Assembly (NCBI GenBank): GCA_009829735.1
Contig: CM020619.1
Span: 11,088,375-11,152,374 of the forward strand
Length of the DNA: 64,000 nucleotides
Direction: 5' to 3'
DNA from: Pyropia yezoensis
Lineage: Eukaryota > Rhodophyta > Bangiophyceae > Bangiales > Bangiaceae
This document shows, piece by piece, positions 62,464-64,000 of the stretch (its first letter is position 1; each line of letters opens with the position of its first letter). The position numbers were made by a program, and so were the translations under genes. The notes below the pieces were generated by a model, which had not been told where the DNA came from, ran no database searches, and saw only the letters and a list, made by a program, of their open reading frames with translations.

Positions 62464-64000
62464 CAGCCGGACAACGACGTATTTCTACTGTCACTGCCAG
62501 CGACTACGTCCCAAGAGTATCCGTCTGACCGGTAATAACGACCACTGGCGCCAAGTAGCCCGCAGCTCACTCTCCCTCTCTCCCCCTCCCCCCTTCCTTT
62601 CTCTCTTCTCGCGTTGACGGAGCGTGCGCTGCCACCCGGAGTCTCGGCCTGCCAGTCCAATTGAGGGGGGGAGGGATGACAGACGGGGGGAGGAAGAAGA
62701 AGGGTGATTTGCCACCCCCGCAGCGCGCGCGCGTGGTCTGCGAGTGGGGGGTGGGTGTGTGGGCGTGGTTGGTGCGGTGGTCTGCACGGATGGTTGATGG
62801 TAGTGGTGGCGCTAGAAGAAGAGATGAGGTCCGGTAGTACAAGGAAGAACGCGTCACTGGCTGATTGCGGCCCGGCGGCGTGGTTGTTCCAGCTCGACTG
62901 TGCACCGGATGTGCTCCCGGTTGTCAATTACACATAAAATACATTGCTTTCACTGGACAGACGATCAGTCTTCCTATCAAAAGTCGACAGGTCGCTAGTA
63001 GAGTACCCCCTCCAAACGGACCGAGGTCCCTGGGACCGAATAACACATGAGCGGAAAAAAAAATACTCCCGTGCTCAGGAGAACGAGACGAGTCCAACGG
63101 TGTGCTCCGCTGCTTCAGCCGAGCATCTGATGATGAGATCCCGCTGCACTAGACTGTCAAATTTGGGCTAAAAAACCTCCATGGAGGTCCTGGTGATCTT
63201 GCTCACTTCCGATGCTCAAGACTCCGTCAGAGGTCCCACTATCGTGACAATCTGTAATGACTAAACTATGCGACTCGACGTCGAAGAGATGGGGAGGCCA
63301 TTTGAAGAACTCTTCGACGGGCATGGAAAAACGCGCTTGTGGGACGACTCCCGACTGGCCTTGTGGAAGAGAGTTGTATTACGGTGTGTACCGAGTGTGT
63401 ACCGATACTCCTCCAGACCTCCTTGGACTCTCTTCTGACGGACTGTCCGTCATCCGGCCTCCAGGACCTCTCTCCATAAGGGCTCAATGGGCATGCAGGG
63501 TGCTTTTTTCACGTGTGCTTCTGAATGACAGGATGGATATCGTGCGCTCAAAGGCTCTTTCATAGCGCAGTGCACCGACCCATCTCCCGTGTCCTACCGC
63601 GTCCTCCCGCACACCCCGCGCCCGCTCGAAGCACGCCCCTTCCCTGTTCTGTTCTCCCTTCCGCTCGCCAACACGCCCACACACCACGACCTCTAACCCT
63701 TCCACCCCCCCACTCCTATGCACACCACTGCCTAGTTCTGCCCCACTCCGCGTGTACTTGCTTCACCCTCACCCCGGGGGCACCGGTCTCGAAGGCCATC
63801 GCCTACAGACACCATCTGCACCCAGCAGCAGCACCCTGAACATTGAAGCAGAAGCCTCGCATGCCGTGGGACAGACAGGCAAGTCATGGCGAAGCGTCAC
63901 GCTCAACAGAAAACGGGCACGTCAGGGGAATGCCTTGCACGCGACCAACCCAGAAGCGTCTGCCGTGGGCCCCGCAAAACACATATAAAAAACGTTGACA
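62464..64000. other. Intergenic right edge; TATA-like word at the end
   Basis: No supported frame. 62640-62790 is G-rich, and 63560-63800 is pyrimidine-rich. ACATATAAAAAACG at 63981-63994 could be a TATA box for a gene that starts beyond the window. Confidence 0.4.

Overview
The window looks like nuclear DNA of a eukaryote with a very GC-rich genome. Evidence: long GGC/GCC and poly-G/poly-C tracts, genes on both strands, GT-AG introns, Ala/Gly/Pro-rich proteins, and eukaryotic transposons (Helitron, Tc1/mariner, a zinc-finger DDE element, solo LTRs, MITEs). The composition and the compact, intron-poor genes resemble a bangiophyte red alga (Porphyra/Pyropia type). That is inference from style only; no marker gene settles it.

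Host genes, left to right. A FIST-domain sensor protein enters from the left edge (1-793, +). A giant two-exon helicase-like protein of the DUF6606/DUF3638/DUF3645 family fills 6825-16876 (+). A DUF6920/DUF6544-type protein (17944-19146, -) and a small HDAC6-like ZnF-UBP ubiquitin-binding protein (20764-21552, -) follow. Next are a C2H2 zinc-finger protein with an upstream TATA box (26904-28643, +), a short 50-residue-repeat protein (30538-31227, +) and an unrecognised 1037-residue protein (37358-40471, +). An exonuclease III/AP-endonuclease follows (41599-42896, +, frame broken at a G17 run). A secreted Pro/Ser/Thr-repeat protein with three identically spaced four-cysteine modules comes next (43701-45278, -). 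Last is a divergent histone H3 with two consecutive stops (49526-49945, +).

Mobile DNA. Two solo-LTR-like copies of one family lie 58 kb apart in opposite orientation (1239-1880 and 59272-59906). The left one sits inside a possible 2.2 kb element with CAGTCATGACCCG inverted ends. A 123 bp foldback MITE is at 29954-30076. A multi-exon zinc-finger DDE transposon of CACTA/Plavaka type fills about 31.4-35.4 kb. A rolling-circle Helitron occupies about 50.0-57.5 kb (-), with HUH Rep, Pif1 helicase and an unusual Ulp1/C48 cysteine protease. A complete but inactivated Tc1-like element is at 61127-62463.

The rest is GC-rich low-complexity intergenic DNA, plus AT-richer blocks (21.6-24.3, 46.4-49.4 and 57.5-61 kb) that look like old repeats. 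The most unusual items are the Helitron-linked Ulp1 domain, in-frame TAG codons inside conserved motifs of two unrelated transposons, the H3 copy with K9/K18/K27-to-Arg replacements, and the C-x5-C-x16-C-x9-C module. The genes do not form one pathway; the window reads as ordinary housekeeping genes scattered among transposons.
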